This document shows, in pieces, positions 45,461 through 54,564 of a DNA stretch of 64,000 bases (the stretch's first letter is position 1; each line of letters opens with the position of its first letter). Origin of the DNA: Robertmurraya andreesenii (GTDB taxonomy: Bacteria > Bacillota > Bacilli > Bacillales > Cytobacillaceae); assembly GCF_030813005.1 (NCBI RefSeq), contig NZ_JAUSTU010000010.1, positions 103,969 through 167,968 of the forward strand, written 5' to 3'. Both the position numbers and the translations under genes were made by a program. Under the pieces are notes generated by a model. That model ran no database searches. It was not told the origin of the DNA and saw only the letters and a program-made list of their open reading frames with translations.

Positions 45461-46726
45461 TTAAGCAGATGTTTTCGTCTTTTCTTCAATTAGCGTACCA
45501 TCATTTAAAACAAGCTTTGGTGCACTGTTTTCAGTAACAGTTTCCTTTGTGATGATGCATTTTGAAATATCGTCGCGTGATGGCAGATCATACATTACAT
45601 CCAGCATGATCGCTTCAATGATGGAGCGAAGGCCACGGGCACCAGTCTTACGTTCAATCGCTTTCTTCGCAATTTCCTGTAATGCTTCCTCATCAAATTC
45701 TAGCTCCACATCGTCAAGCTCAAGCATTTTCTGATATTGCTTTACCAACGCATTCTTTGGCTTAGTCAAAATTTGAATCAAGGCATCCTCATCAAGCGGG
45801 GTAAGGCTAGAAATGACTGGCAAACGACCAATGAATTCAGGAATTAAGCCAAATCTGAGTAAATCCTCAGGTAAGACCTTAGATAATAGGTCCTTATCAT
45901 CGATTTCCTGCTGCTTCAAATCCGCTCCAAAGCCAATAACCTTTTGACCGAGACGACGTTTAATAATCGGTTCGATTCCATCAAAAGCACCGCCACAAAT
46001 GAAAAGAATATTGGTTGTGTCAATTTGGATAAATTCCTGGTGTGGATGCTTACGTCCTCCTTGAGGCGGCACACTAGCGACCGTACCTTCAAGGATTTTT
46101 AAAAGGGCCTGCTGCACCCCTTCACCGGAGACATCTCTCGTAATTGATGGGTTCTCAGATTTACGTGCTACCTTATCAATTTCATCAATATAAATAATTC
46201 CTTTTTCTGCCTTTTCCACATCATAGTCAGCAGCTTGAATTAGTTTTAACAGGATGTTTTCCACATCCTCACCAACATAGCCCGCCTCTGTTAATGATGT
46301 TGCATCTGCAATCGCAAACGGAACGTTTAAAATACGTGCAAGTGTTTGAGCAAGCAAGGTTTTCCCGCTTCCTGTCGGACCAATCATGGCAATATTACTC
46401 TTGGATAGCTCAACGTCATCAATCTTACTGTTAGAATTGATACGCTTATAATGATTATACACGGCTACAGATAGGCTTTTCTTTGCTTGATCCTGGCCAA
46501 TCACGTATTCATCTAGAATTTCTCTTATTTCCTTTGGCTTTGGAACATCCTTAAATTCAACTTCTTCCTCTGTTCCCAGCTCTTCTTCAACAATTTCTGT
46601 ACATAGCTCAATACATTCATCACATATATATACCCCCGGTCCAGCTACTAGCTTACGAACCTGGTCCTGTGTTTTACCACAGAAGGAACACTTTAGTTGT
46701 CCTTTTTCGTCATTAAATTTGAACAA
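45461..46726 (-). CDS. clpX: ATP-dependent Clp protease ATP-binding subunit ClpX
   Basis: ClpX unfolds substrates for ClpP. The 421-residue protein begins FKFNDEKGQLKCSFCGK, with the zinc-binding domain (four Cys: CSFC and CDEC, about 12-38), then Walker A GPTGSGKTLLAQT (about 118), Walker B IIYIDEIDKVARK, the pore loop GYVGEDVEN and a sensor-2 domain. I start at TTG 46726, six bases after AAGGGGTG; a GTG three codons upstream overlaps that RBS. B. subtilis ClpX has the same N terminus. Confidence 0.96.
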   Translation of the reverse strand: MFKFNDEKGQLKCSFCGKTQDQVRKLVAGPGVYICDECIELCTEIVEEELGTEEEVEFKDVPKPKEIREILDEYVIGQDQAKKSLSVAVYNHYKRINSNSKIDDVELSKSNIAMIGPTGSGKTLLAQTLARILNVPFAIADATSLTEAGYVGEDVENILLKLIQAADYDVEKAEKGIIYIDEIDKVARKSENPSITRDVSGEGVQQALLKILEGTVASVPPQGGRKHPHQEFIQIDTTNILFICGGAFDGIEPIIKRRLGQKVIGFGADLKQQEIDDKDLLSKVLPEDLLRFGLIPEFIGRLPVISSLTPLDEDALIQILTKPKNALVKQYQKMLELDDVELEFDEEALQEIAKKAIERKTGARGLRSIIEAIMLDVMYDLPSRDDISKCIITKETVTENSAPKLVLNDGTLIEEKTKTSA

Positions 46727-47135
46727 TTTCTTCACCCCTTAAAACTTCTAAAAATCAAAAAACCGAAGTTTGAATTCATCTGTCTTACTCATACCCGTTT
46801 TCTACCATTCACAAAACAGTAGGGACTATTAACTTTTTCGACCTGTTAATCCCTTACTTCTGTAAAGATAATGCGATTGTTATGTATTGCATTGTACCAC
46901 ATATTATGTATGGACAGGAAATGATAACTCTTAGGGATGAAACATGAACCTTCGAGCTTTTATCATTTCGAAAATTGGCTATGTACTAGTTAAGCTTAAC
47001 CAAAATGAATCAGGTTAAATCGGTATTTTCTGTTAAAGATATATTAAAAATTAGTTGCTTAAAAATATGTATATGTATGAAATAAATGGTATAGGCTGCT
47101 TTGCCATAAAAAAAGCATAAATTAGCCTACTATTT
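46727..47135. other. Intergenic region between tig and clpX, no gene seen
   Basis: About 400 AT-rich bases without a supported coding region. A promoter for clpX may lie here: a TACAAT hexamer on the minus strand near 46892-46897 is possible, but no convincing -35 was found. Confidence 0.5.
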
Positions 47136-47169
47136 TAAAACAAGGCACGATAAATATCGCGCCTTGTTT
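47136..47169 (-). terminator. Terminator after tig
   Basis: On the minus strand AACAAGGCGCGATA, TTTA and TCGTGCCTTGTT (one G-U or mismatch) are followed by TTAAAAT. It lies 14 bases after the tig stop. Confidence 0.8.
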
Positions 47170-47182
47170 ATGAAGGTTTCAA

Positions 47183-48466
47183 TTACTCAATCGTTTTGCT
47201 GTTATCTACAAGGAAGTCAACTGCTTTACGAAGCTGAATATCAGCTCTTAAGCCTTCTACGCTTCCTAGTGCTGCAGTAATATTTTCTACAGTCATATTG
47301 TACATTTCAGCCATTTTCTTAAGCTCTTCGTCTACCTCTTCTGGTGTAACTTCAATATTTTCCTCTTTTGCGATCGCTTCAAGAGTTAAATTGATGCGTA
47401 CACGCTTCGCAGCGTCTTCCTTCATTTGCTCACGTAGAGCTTCTTCGTCTTGACCAGAGAATTGGAAGTAAAGATCTAAGTTCAAGCCCTGCATCTGAAT
47501 GCGTTGCTCAAATTCCTGCATCATGCGATCGATTTCGTTTGTCACCATAACCTCTGGTACATCAATCTCGGCATTATCAGCAGCTTTTTCAACAGCCGTA
47601 TCACGTACATGATGCTCTGCCTCATGCTTTTTGCTCTCTTCAAGACTTGTCTTGATTTTTTCTTTTAAAGCATCTAATGTTTCTACTTCATCGTCAGCAT
47701 CTTTTGCAAACTCGTCATCAAGAGTTGGAAGTTCTTTTCCTTTTACTTCATGAATCTTTACTTTAAACACGGCTTCTTTACCTGCAAGCTCTGCCGCATG
47801 GTAATCCTCTGGGAATGTTACCTTAACATCCTTTTCTTCTCCAGCAGCAGCACCAACTAACTGCTCCTCGAATCCAGGAATGAATTGTCCAGAGCCAAGC
47901 TCTAATGTATAGTTGTCTGCTTGACCACCTTCAAAAGCAACGTCGTCGACAAAGCCTTCGAAATCCATGACAACCGTGTCACCATTTTCAGCTGCAGTTT
48001 CTTTTACAACAAGCTCTGCATGACGCTCTTGAAGAGCCTTTAATTCATTTTCTACTTCTTCATCCGTTACTTCTGTATCAAACTTTTCTACCTCTAAGCC
48101 TTTGTATTCACCAAGCTTCACTTCTGGTTTAACCGTAACGGTTGCTTTGAAAATAACGGGCTTGCCCTTTTCAATTTGCTCTACATCAATTTCAGGGCGA
48201 TCTACTGGATCAATTCCAGTTTCTTCAATTGCATTTGCATATGCTTCAGGTAAAAGGTAATCGATCGCATCTTGATAAAGTGATTCAACACCGAAACGTT
48301 TTTCAAACATTCCACGTGGCATTTTTCCTTTACGGAAGCCTGGAACATTCACTTGTTTAACAACCTTTTTAAACGCAAAATCTAAGCCTTCGTTAAGCTT
48401 TTCTGCATCAATTTCAATTGTAAGGACACCTTGGTTTCCTTCTGTTTTTTCCCATTTTGCGGACAT
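47183..48466 (-). CDS. tig: Trigger factor, ribosome-bound chaperone and PPIase
   Basis: Trigger factor binds nascent chains at ribosomal protein L23. The 427-residue protein has the ribosome-binding signature GFRKGKMPRGMFEKRFG (about 42-58), an FKBP-type PPIase domain (about 150-235, GDTVVMDFEGFVDD) and C-terminal substrate-binding arms. RBS TGGAGGG precedes the ATG. It is clearly monocistronic, between ysoA and clpX as in B. subtilis. Confidence 0.97.
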   Translation of the reverse strand: MSAKWEKTEGNQGVLTIEIDAEKLNEGLDFAFKKVVKQVNVPGFRKGKMPRGMFEKRFGVESLYQDAIDYLLPEAYANAIEETGIDPVDRPEIDVEQIEKGKPVIFKATVTVKPEVKLGEYKGLEVEKFDTEVTDEEVENELKALQERHAELVVKETAAENGDTVVMDFEGFVDDVAFEGGQADNYTLELGSGQFIPGFEEQLVGAAAGEEKDVKVTFPEDYHAAELAGKEAVFKVKIHEVKGKELPTLDDEFAKDADDEVETLDALKEKIKTSLEESKKHEAEHHVRDTAVEKAADNAEIDVPEVMVTNEIDRMMQEFEQRIQMQGLNLDLYFQFSGQDEEALREQMKEDAAKRVRINLTLEAIAKEENIEVTPEEVDEELKKMAEMYNMTVENITAALGSVEGLRADIQLRKAVDFLVDNSKTIE

Positions 48467-48614
48467 ACTAAAATTCCCTCCAAAAATCTATTCTCATTCC
48501 GATTTCGTGAATATGTTTTAGATCATTCCATATCCAAATTAATATGTAAATACAATTATTACACATTACAACCACTACATTATAACATACGTTTTGTCTG
48601 TTTCAACAGAGAAG

Positions 48615-49625
48615 CTAGAGATTCGGATAAGAAATTTCTTCTAATTTTGTAATAAAAGAAACGGCTTTTTCCACTTCCTCTGGCAACGTTTGATACAGCT
48701 CTGCTATCCCTCTTATCGACGCTTCTCTTCCATGATATTCTAGGACGGTTACGTGATAGGCAGCAGCCCAAACCGCAGGGCTACTAGGCTTTAATTCAAA
48801 CGGGTACAATAAATATAGATGTCTTTCCACAAGACTGATTAACTGATGAAAAAATGTTGGATCCTTGCCCTCTAAATCTTCAACCTTTTCCTTAATCTCC
48901 AAAAATTGCTTGAAGTCATGGAGAGAGGGAAGAGCCGTAGGGACAATATGTTTTTCATCACCAAATTTTGCAACGATCACCTCTTTTTCATATTCCTGCT
49001 CCTGTAAAATATTTATAAGCATGGTTTTGAGAAATGGATGCCCCTCCTTACTTTGTAAGTACGCCTTAATTTCCTTTATGTAAGGGCGAATATTTTTTTG
49101 CGAGAGCTCCACAATCTTCCGCATTTGCAGATTGCTATCATTGTTTTCCAGTAAATCTAACGGTCTATGCGGTACATACTCAGGTTCATCCTCAGATTCA
49201 AGTGAACTTAGCCTATTCTCAACCATCCGCTTACTAAAGGTCAAAAAGTTCGAAAAATGCTCCCTTTTCTCAAAAGGTATCGCCTGCTCATCCTCAAGCG
49301 CCTCTATCGTTGTAACTACCTCCTCATAATCATGCAATTGCACAAGGATCATCATATAGAGATCGAGTGTTTGGAAGTATTCTCCGATTCCTTCCTTCAG
49401 CATTATCTTTGCCAGATCCTTCGCTTTCTCAAGCGCACCTGATTCATAATAAGCGAGGACTAGGCCCATATAGACATTACTGTCGTCAGGGGCAAGCTCT
49501 TTCGCTTCTTCAAACATTTGAATGGCAGCTGTGAACTTTTTTTCTTGAAGCTGTTCTAGCCCCTTATCCACAAGCCTTTTCTCAAGGTCGGGAAACGGAA
49601 TGATTTTAGGTCCATTTTTCTTCAT
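48615..49625 (-). CDS. ysoA: TPR-repeat protein YsoA
   Basis: The 336-residue soluble protein has N-terminal tetratricopeptide-like repeats (about 15-90, KFTAAIQMFEEAKELAPDD) and a DUF3196/TPR-type C-terminal part. Its place between leuD and tig matches ysoA in B. subtilis. No catalytic motif is visible; a protein-binding role is all that can be said. The leucine operon ends in a terminator before it. Confidence 0.8.
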   Translation of the reverse strand: MKKNGPKIIPFPDLEKRLVDKGLEQLQEKKFTAAIQMFEEAKELAPDDSNVYMGLVLAYYESGALEKAKDLAKIMLKEGIGEYFQTLDLYMMILVQLHDYEEVVTTIEALEDEQAIPFEKREHFSNFLTFSKRMVENRLSSLESEDEPEYVPHRPLDLLENNDSNLQMRKIVELSQKNIRPYIKEIKAYLQSKEGHPFLKTMLINILQEQEYEKEVIVAKFGDEKHIVPTALPSLHDFKQFLEIKEKVEDLEGKDPTFFHQLISLVERHLYLLYPFELKPSSPAVWAAAYHVTVLEYHGREASIRGIAELYQTLPEEVEKAVSFITKLEEISYPNL

Positions 49626-49674
49626 TTTGCTACCGCCTCTAAATTTGTTGAGGTAAGTTTAGCATGTAAAGAGT

Positions 49675-49716
49675 GAAAAAACAAAACAGAAGCAACCGAT
49701 AATCGATTGCCTCCTG
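49675..49716 (-). terminator. Terminator of the ilv-leu operon
   Basis: On the minus strand CAGGAGGCAATCGA, loop TTA and TCGGTTGCTTCTG pair (two G-U) and are followed by TTTTGTTTTTT. It lies 12 bases after the leuD stop. Confidence 0.9.
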
Positions 49717-49728
49717 CAACATTTCATA

Positions 49729-50322
49729 TTATCCTATCATCTCTGTTTTTTGCTCGAACGCAGAAATTTGTTCATCTAATTGCATCGTAATTTCAATCTC
49801 ATCCCAGCCATTTAGGAGCATTGTTTTCCAATAAGCGGAGATTGGGAATTCTGCTGTGAAACCATCCTCATCCTTCACCGTTTGCTCTTCCAAATTAATA
49901 TGTAGAGCAAATGCCTTCTCTTTTCCCTTTGTGAGCAAATATTTAACCTCTTCCTCTTTTAAGACAATAGGGAGCATCCCATTTTTCAAGCAATTTTGAT
50001 TAAAAATATCTGCGAATGATGGGGCAATTACGGCTTTGAAGCCATAGTCAAGCAGTGCCCACGGGGCATGCTCCCGGGAGGAGCCACAGCCAAAGTTCTC
50101 ATTTGCGATCAGGATTGTTGCGCCCTCATTCTCTGGTTTATTAAGCTCAAACTCTTCATTAAGCTGACCTTCAGATTTGAATCTCCAGTCATAAAATAAA
50201 AATCTGCCAAATCCTGTTTTCTCAATTCTCTTTAAAAATTGCTTTGGAATGATTTGATCTGTATCTACGTTTGCACGATCGAGTGCAACCGCTTTTCCCG
50301 TTAGCTCCTTAAACCCGCTCAT
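49729..50322 (-). CDS. leuD: 3-isopropylmalate dehydratase small subunit
   Basis: LeuD forms with LeuC the isomerase converting 2- to 3-isopropylmalate. The 197-residue protein has VALDRANVDTDQIIPKQF near the start and NFGCGSSREHAPWAL (about 78). I start at ATG 50322, seven bases after GGGGAGGG; ten more upstream codons are open and would reach into the spacer. It follows leuC by 16 bases. Confidence 0.97.
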   Translation of the reverse strand: MSGFKELTGKAVALDRANVDTDQIIPKQFLKRIEKTGFGRFLFYDWRFKSEGQLNEEFELNKPENEGATILIANENFGCGSSREHAPWALLDYGFKAVIAPSFADIFNQNCLKNGMLPIVLKEEEVKYLLTKGKEKAFALHINLEEQTVKDEDGFTAEFPISAYWKTMLLNGWDEIEITMQLDEQISAFEQKTEMIG

Positions 50323-50338
50323 CTCTGGTCCCTCCCCT

Positions 50339-51745
50339 TTAAACTGTTGCATAGGTTTTTCGAATATCTACAAAATGTCCATTCAGCGCTGCCGCTGCTG
50401 CCATTTGAGGACTAACTAAATGCGTTCTTGCCCCGGCACCCTGGCGCCCCTCAAAGTTTCGGTTTGAAGTTGAAGCACAGTGTTCACCGCTTGGGACGAC
50501 ATCTGCATTCATGCTTAAGCACATGCTACAGCCTGCATCGCGCCATTCAAATCCCGCTTCGATAAATACTTTATCCAGCCCTTCCGCTTCCGCTCGTTTT
50601 TTCACCTGCTGTGAACCAGGTACAACTAAGGCTCTCACTTCAGGATGCACCTGCTTTCCTTTCACAACGCTTGCTGCCGCTCTAATGTCCTCAATTCTCG
50701 AATTTGTACAAGAACCGATGAACACATGTTGAATCTTAATATCTTCTATTCTTTGTCCTTCCTTTAAGTCCATATAGGCTAATGCACGAGTTAAAGAATC
50801 CCTTTCTAATTCTGTTTCACAATCTGCTATTGTCGGAATTCTCCCATCGACCTTTGCCGTCATCGATGGATTCGTTCCCCAGCTAACCATTGGAGCGATA
50901 TCATTGCCATCAATTTGGATGATGGTGTCATATTCAGCATCCTGATCCGATGCAAGTTCTTTCCATTTTTCTACATACTTTTCGAATTCCTCATCTTTTG
51001 GAGCATGCTTTCTCCCCCATAAATAATCGAAGGTTGTTTGATCAGGACTTACTAGGCCGGCCCTTGCTCCGCCCTCGATGGACATGTTACAGATCGTCAT
51101 TCTTTCTTCCATTGACATGTTCCTGACAACTTCCCCACAATATTCAATTACGTGACCAGTACCAAATTTGATTCCGTGCTTTGCGAGAATATAGAGGATC
51201 ACATCCTTGGCTGTGACACCCTCAGCTAGCTTTCCATTAATCTCTAGCTTCAGTGTCTTCGGCTTAGACTGCCATAAGGTCTGCGTGGCTAAAACATGCT
51301 CAACCTCGCTTGTTCCGATTCCAAATGCGAGGGCTCCGAATGCCCCATGTGTTGATGTATGGCTATCCCCACAAACGATCGTTTTTCCCGGCTGGGTTAA
51401 TCCAAGTTCTGGTCCGATCACATGTACGATTCCCTGCTCTGGGCTATCGATGCCAGCTAATTCGATTCCGAATTCAAGACAGTTTTTCTCAAGGGTGGTC
51501 ATTTGGTTTAAGGCTACTTCATCATCAATTTGCGTTCGATTAATCGTTGGCACATTGTGATCCATCGTAGCAAACGTGCGATCAGGTCTTCGAACTCTTC
51601 TATTCTTCATTCTTAATCCTGAGAAAGCCTGTGGTGAAGTTACCTCATGGACTAAGTGTAAATCAATATAGAGCAAATCGGGTTTCCCTTCCTCACGATG
51701 GACTACATGCTTTTCCCAGATTTTATCAATAATAGATTTCCCCAC
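50339..51745 (-). CDS. leuC: 3-isopropylmalate dehydratase large subunit
   Basis: LeuC carries the 4Fe-4S cluster. The 468-residue protein has CGDSHTSTHGAFG (about 131) and the three cluster cysteines in FIGSCTNSR (about 347) and AGCSMCL (about 408-411). Start is GTG with GGAGGGG upstream. It is the fifth gene of ilvBHC-leuBCD. Confidence 0.97.
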   Translation of the reverse strand: MGKSIIDKIWEKHVVHREEGKPDLLYIDLHLVHEVTSPQAFSGLRMKNRRVRRPDRTFATMDHNVPTINRTQIDDEVALNQMTTLEKNCLEFGIELAGIDSPEQGIVHVIGPELGLTQPGKTIVCGDSHTSTHGAFGALAFGIGTSEVEHVLATQTLWQSKPKTLKLEINGKLAEGVTAKDVILYILAKHGIKFGTGHVIEYCGEVVRNMSMEERMTICNMSIEGGARAGLVSPDQTTFDYLWGRKHAPKDEEFEKYVEKWKELASDQDAEYDTIIQIDGNDIAPMVSWGTNPSMTAKVDGRIPTIADCETELERDSLTRALAYMDLKEGQRIEDIKIQHVFIGSCTNSRIEDIRAAASVVKGKQVHPEVRALVVPGSQQVKKRAEAEGLDKVFIEAGFEWRDAGCSMCLSMNADVVPSGEHCASTSNRNFEGRQGAGARTHLVSPQMAAAAALNGHFVDIRKTYATV

Positions 51746-51779
51746 TCTTTTCCCCTCCTAATGACTTTTTTATAAGGAA

Positions 51780-51800
51780 ACACGACCATAAAGGTCGTGT
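51780..51800 (-). other. Hairpin in the leuB-leuC spacer
   Basis: An 8-bp perfect stem ACACGACC / GGTCGTGT with a 5-base loop lies in the 96-base gap. There is no adjacent T tract, so it could be an mRNA processing or stability element; ilv-leu mRNA of B. subtilis is known to be processed. Confidence 0.45.
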
Positions 51801-51841
51801 AAGTTGCGGTGCATTGTGTTTTGGTTGGTCTTGCTTGCATC

Positions 51842-52954
51842 CTAAACGTAGCATCCCATAATGCTATTAATGGTCTCGTTATCAAGGATGGTTGCTTTGA
51901 CTTCCTCCACCATTTCTGTCGTTGTGACCATCTTTTTACCAGGGGAACCAATATCCCTCGTTCTGAATCCACTATTTAGTACTTCATTCACGGCGGTCTC
52001 CACCGCCTCGGCTTCTTTTTCAAGTCCGAAGGAGAGACGGAGCATCATCGCTACAGAAAGAATCGTTGCCAACGGATTGGCGATATTTTGACCCGCAATA
52101 TCTGGAGCCGATCCATGGATTGGCTCGTATAAATATGGACCTTTTTCTGAAATACTTGCAGATGGTAGCATGCCAAGTGAACCCGTTAGTACCGACGCTT
52201 CATCGCTAAGAATATCCCCGAACATGTTCTCCGTAACGACCACATCAAACTGCTTAGGATTCCTCACCATTTGCATCGCGGCATTATCCACAAGCATATG
52301 CTCTAAAGCTACATCAGGAAACTCCTTGGCAACCTCCTCAGCAACCTCTCGCCACATTCGACTTGATTCCAATACATTTGCCTTATCCACGGAGGTTACT
52401 TTGCCACTTCGATTGCGAGCCAATTCGAAAGCAAGCTTAATGACACGCACCATTTCCTCCTTTTGATAAAACAGGGTATCTACTACTGCATCGCTGCCAT
52501 CCCGCTCTACGCGTTCACTTGGCTTTCCAAAGTAAAGACCGCCTGTTAATTCTCTAACCATCAATAGATCGACTTCTTCGATGATTTCCTTTTTTAATGG
52601 AGAGGCATCCGCAAGACTAGAATAATAGTTTGTCGGACGTAGATTCGCATAAAGATCTAGCTCTTTACGAATTTTGAGCAACCCTTTTTCTGGACGCAAG
52701 TGGACAGGCAGCCTATCCCATTTCGGCCCGCCGACAGCACCTAGAAGCACAGCATCGCTATTCTTACATAGCTCAATGGTTTCGTCTGGCAATGGTGTGC
52801 CTAACTCATCCACTGCTCCACCACCAATTTCCCCATAAGAGAAGGAAAAATGGTGTCCAAATCTTTCTCCAATGGCACGAAGAACCTCAATAGCCCCCCT
52901 AGTAACCTCTTTTCCTATTCCATCTCCCGGCAAAACGGCGATATGCTTCTTCAT
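51842..52954 (-). CDS. leuB: 3-isopropylmalate dehydrogenase
   Basis: LeuB oxidatively decarboxylates 3-isopropylmalate with NAD. The 370-residue protein has AVLPGDGIGKEV near the start, MVRELTGGLYFG (about 132), substrate-binding LRPEKGLLKIRKEL, and NAD-site HGSAPDIAGQNIANPLATI (about 282). Length is typical. It begins 36 bases after ilvC; leuA, normally between them, is missing. Confidence 0.96.
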   Translation of the reverse strand: MKKHIAVLPGDGIGKEVTRGAIEVLRAIGERFGHHFSFSYGEIGGGAVDELGTPLPDETIELCKNSDAVLLGAVGGPKWDRLPVHLRPEKGLLKIRKELDLYANLRPTNYYSSLADASPLKKEIIEEVDLLMVRELTGGLYFGKPSERVERDGSDAVVDTLFYQKEEMVRVIKLAFELARNRSGKVTSVDKANVLESSRMWREVAEEVAKEFPDVALEHMLVDNAAMQMVRNPKQFDVVVTENMFGDILSDEASVLTGSLGMLPSASISEKGPYLYEPIHGSAPDIAGQNIANPLATILSVAMMLRLSFGLEKEAEAVETAVNEVLNSGFRTRDIGSPGKKMVTTTEMVEEVKATILDNETINSIMGCYV

Positions 52955-52990
52955 TATGACCTCTCCATCCTTATGAATTTTTAACTTTCT

Positions 52991-54010
52991 TTACTCAACA
53001 CTACCTACTACTTCCTTCTTGCGATTTTTATTAACGAACGGCATCATCGCACGAAGCTCTTTCCCGACCTTTTCAATTAGATGCTCATTTTCCCTTTCAT
53101 TAATGGCATTGAATACCGGACGATTTGCTTGATTCTCAAGAATCCAACCTTTTGCAAACTGGCCATCCTGGATATCCTTCAGAACTGCCTTCATTTCCTT
53201 CTTCACTTCATCTGTTACGATACGAGGCCCCGTTACAAAGTCGCCCCATTGAGCCGTATCTGAAATAGAATAGCGCATTCCAGCAAGCCCACCCTCGTAC
53301 ATAAGGTCAACAATCAGCTTTAATTCGTGTAGTGTTTCAAAATAAGCAAGTTCCGGCTGGTAACCAGCTTCAACAAGTGTTTCAAAGCCTGCCTTAACAA
53401 GTGCCGTAGTACCTCCGCAAAGAACTGCTTGCTCCCCAAATAGATCGGTTTCCGTTTCTTCCTTGAATGTCGTTTCGAGCGCCCCAGCTCTCAAAGCACC
53501 AATCGCTCTTGCATACGCTAATGCGAGCTCCCTTGCTTCTCCCGTTACATCCTGATAGATGGCAAATAATGCAGGAACTCCAGCATCCTCCTGGTACGTT
53601 CTTCTCACCAAATGTCCCGGACCCTTTGGCGCAACTAAAAGCACGTCACAGGTTGTTGGTGGAACAATTTGATGGAAATGAACATTGAATCCGTGAGCGA
53701 ACATTAATGCCTGATTCGTTAAGTTAGGTTCAATTTCTTCCTTATATACCTTTGGTTGAAGCTCGTCAGGTAAAAGAATCATGACCACATCTGCTTTAGC
53801 CGTTGCTTCAGCTACAGTGTAGACCTCTAAGCCATCTTCTACCGCTTTGTCCCATGACTTTCCTTTTCTGAGTCCGACAACCACATCGACCCCACTATCT
53901 CTCATATTAAGTGCATGGGCATGACCTTGAGAGCCATAACCAATTACTGCAACCTTTTTTCCATTTAAATAAGCTTCGTTTGCGTCTCCGTTATAATACA
54001 TTTTTGCCAT
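52991..54010 (-). CDS. ilvC: Ketol-acid reductoisomerase
   Basis: IlvC converts acetohydroxy acids to dihydroxy acids with NADPH and magnesium. The 339-residue class I enzyme has the Rossmann motif GYGSQGHAHALNMRDSG (about 24-40), metal-binding DLFGEQAVLCGG (Asp/Glu, about 188-192) and DLMYEGGLAGMRYSIS. RBS AAGGGGAG precedes the ATG. Confidence 0.97.
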   Translation of the reverse strand: MAKMYYNGDANEAYLNGKKVAVIGYGSQGHAHALNMRDSGVDVVVGLRKGKSWDKAVEDGLEVYTVAEATAKADVVMILLPDELQPKVYKEEIEPNLTNQALMFAHGFNVHFHQIVPPTTCDVLLVAPKGPGHLVRRTYQEDAGVPALFAIYQDVTGEARELALAYARAIGALRAGALETTFKEETETDLFGEQAVLCGGTTALVKAGFETLVEAGYQPELAYFETLHELKLIVDLMYEGGLAGMRYSISDTAQWGDFVTGPRIVTDEVKKEMKAVLKDIQDGQFAKGWILENQANRPVFNAINERENEHLIEKVGKELRAMMPFVNKNRKKEVVGSVE

Positions 54011-54045
54011 TGATAATCTCCCCTTCTGGTAGTTGTTTAATTGTT

Positions 54046-54564
54046 TTAGACAATAGAAATATTTCTTGTAGAATCTTTAGTACGTTGTGTGCCTCTCGGG
54101 AACGCAGTTGTTCCTGTTCTAGCAAGCTCCTTAATTCCATACGGCTTGATAAGCTCAATAAAGGCTTCGATTTTATCTGATTCACCCGTGATTTGAATAA
54201 CCAGACTGTCTTTGCCTATATCCACAATGGATGCTCGGAACGGCTCAATAATCGCATTAATCTCACTTCTTGTGTTTGGAGTGGAAAGGACTTTAATCAA
54301 GGCGAGCTCCCTTGCAACCATCGCTTGCTCGCTGATATCGGTTACCTTCAGAACATCGATCTGCTTGTTCAGCTGTTTCGTAATCTGTTCAATAATGCTA
54401 TCGTTTTCCACATTGACAGCACAGGTAATTCTTGATACTCCTTCGATTTCGGTGTGACCAACCGTAATGCTTTCAATGTTGTAGTTTCTCTTTGAAAAAA
54501 GATTGGTGATCCGATTGAGTACCCCTGGTCGATTGTTAACCGTTAATGTAATGATTCTCTTCAT
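54046..54564 (-). CDS. ilvH: Acetolactate synthase small subunit
   Basis: IlvH is the valine-sensing regulatory subunit. The 172-residue protein has an N-terminal ACT domain (ITLTVNNRPGVLNRITNLF) and the ALS_ss C-terminal domain. It overlaps ilvB by four bases. Confidence 0.96.
   Translation of the reverse strand: MKRIITLTVNNRPGVLNRITNLFSKRNYNIESITVGHTEIEGVSRITCAVNVENDSIIEQITKQLNKQIDVLKVTDISEQAMVARELALIKVLSTPNTRSEINAIIEPFRASIVDIGKDSLVIQITGESDKIEAFIELIKPYGIKELARTGTTAFPRGTQRTKDSTRNISIV

Noticed and set aside
51703..51972. Open frame across the leuC-leuB junction on the minus strand
   Set aside because: It overlaps both genes in another frame, has no RBS and no family-like sequence.
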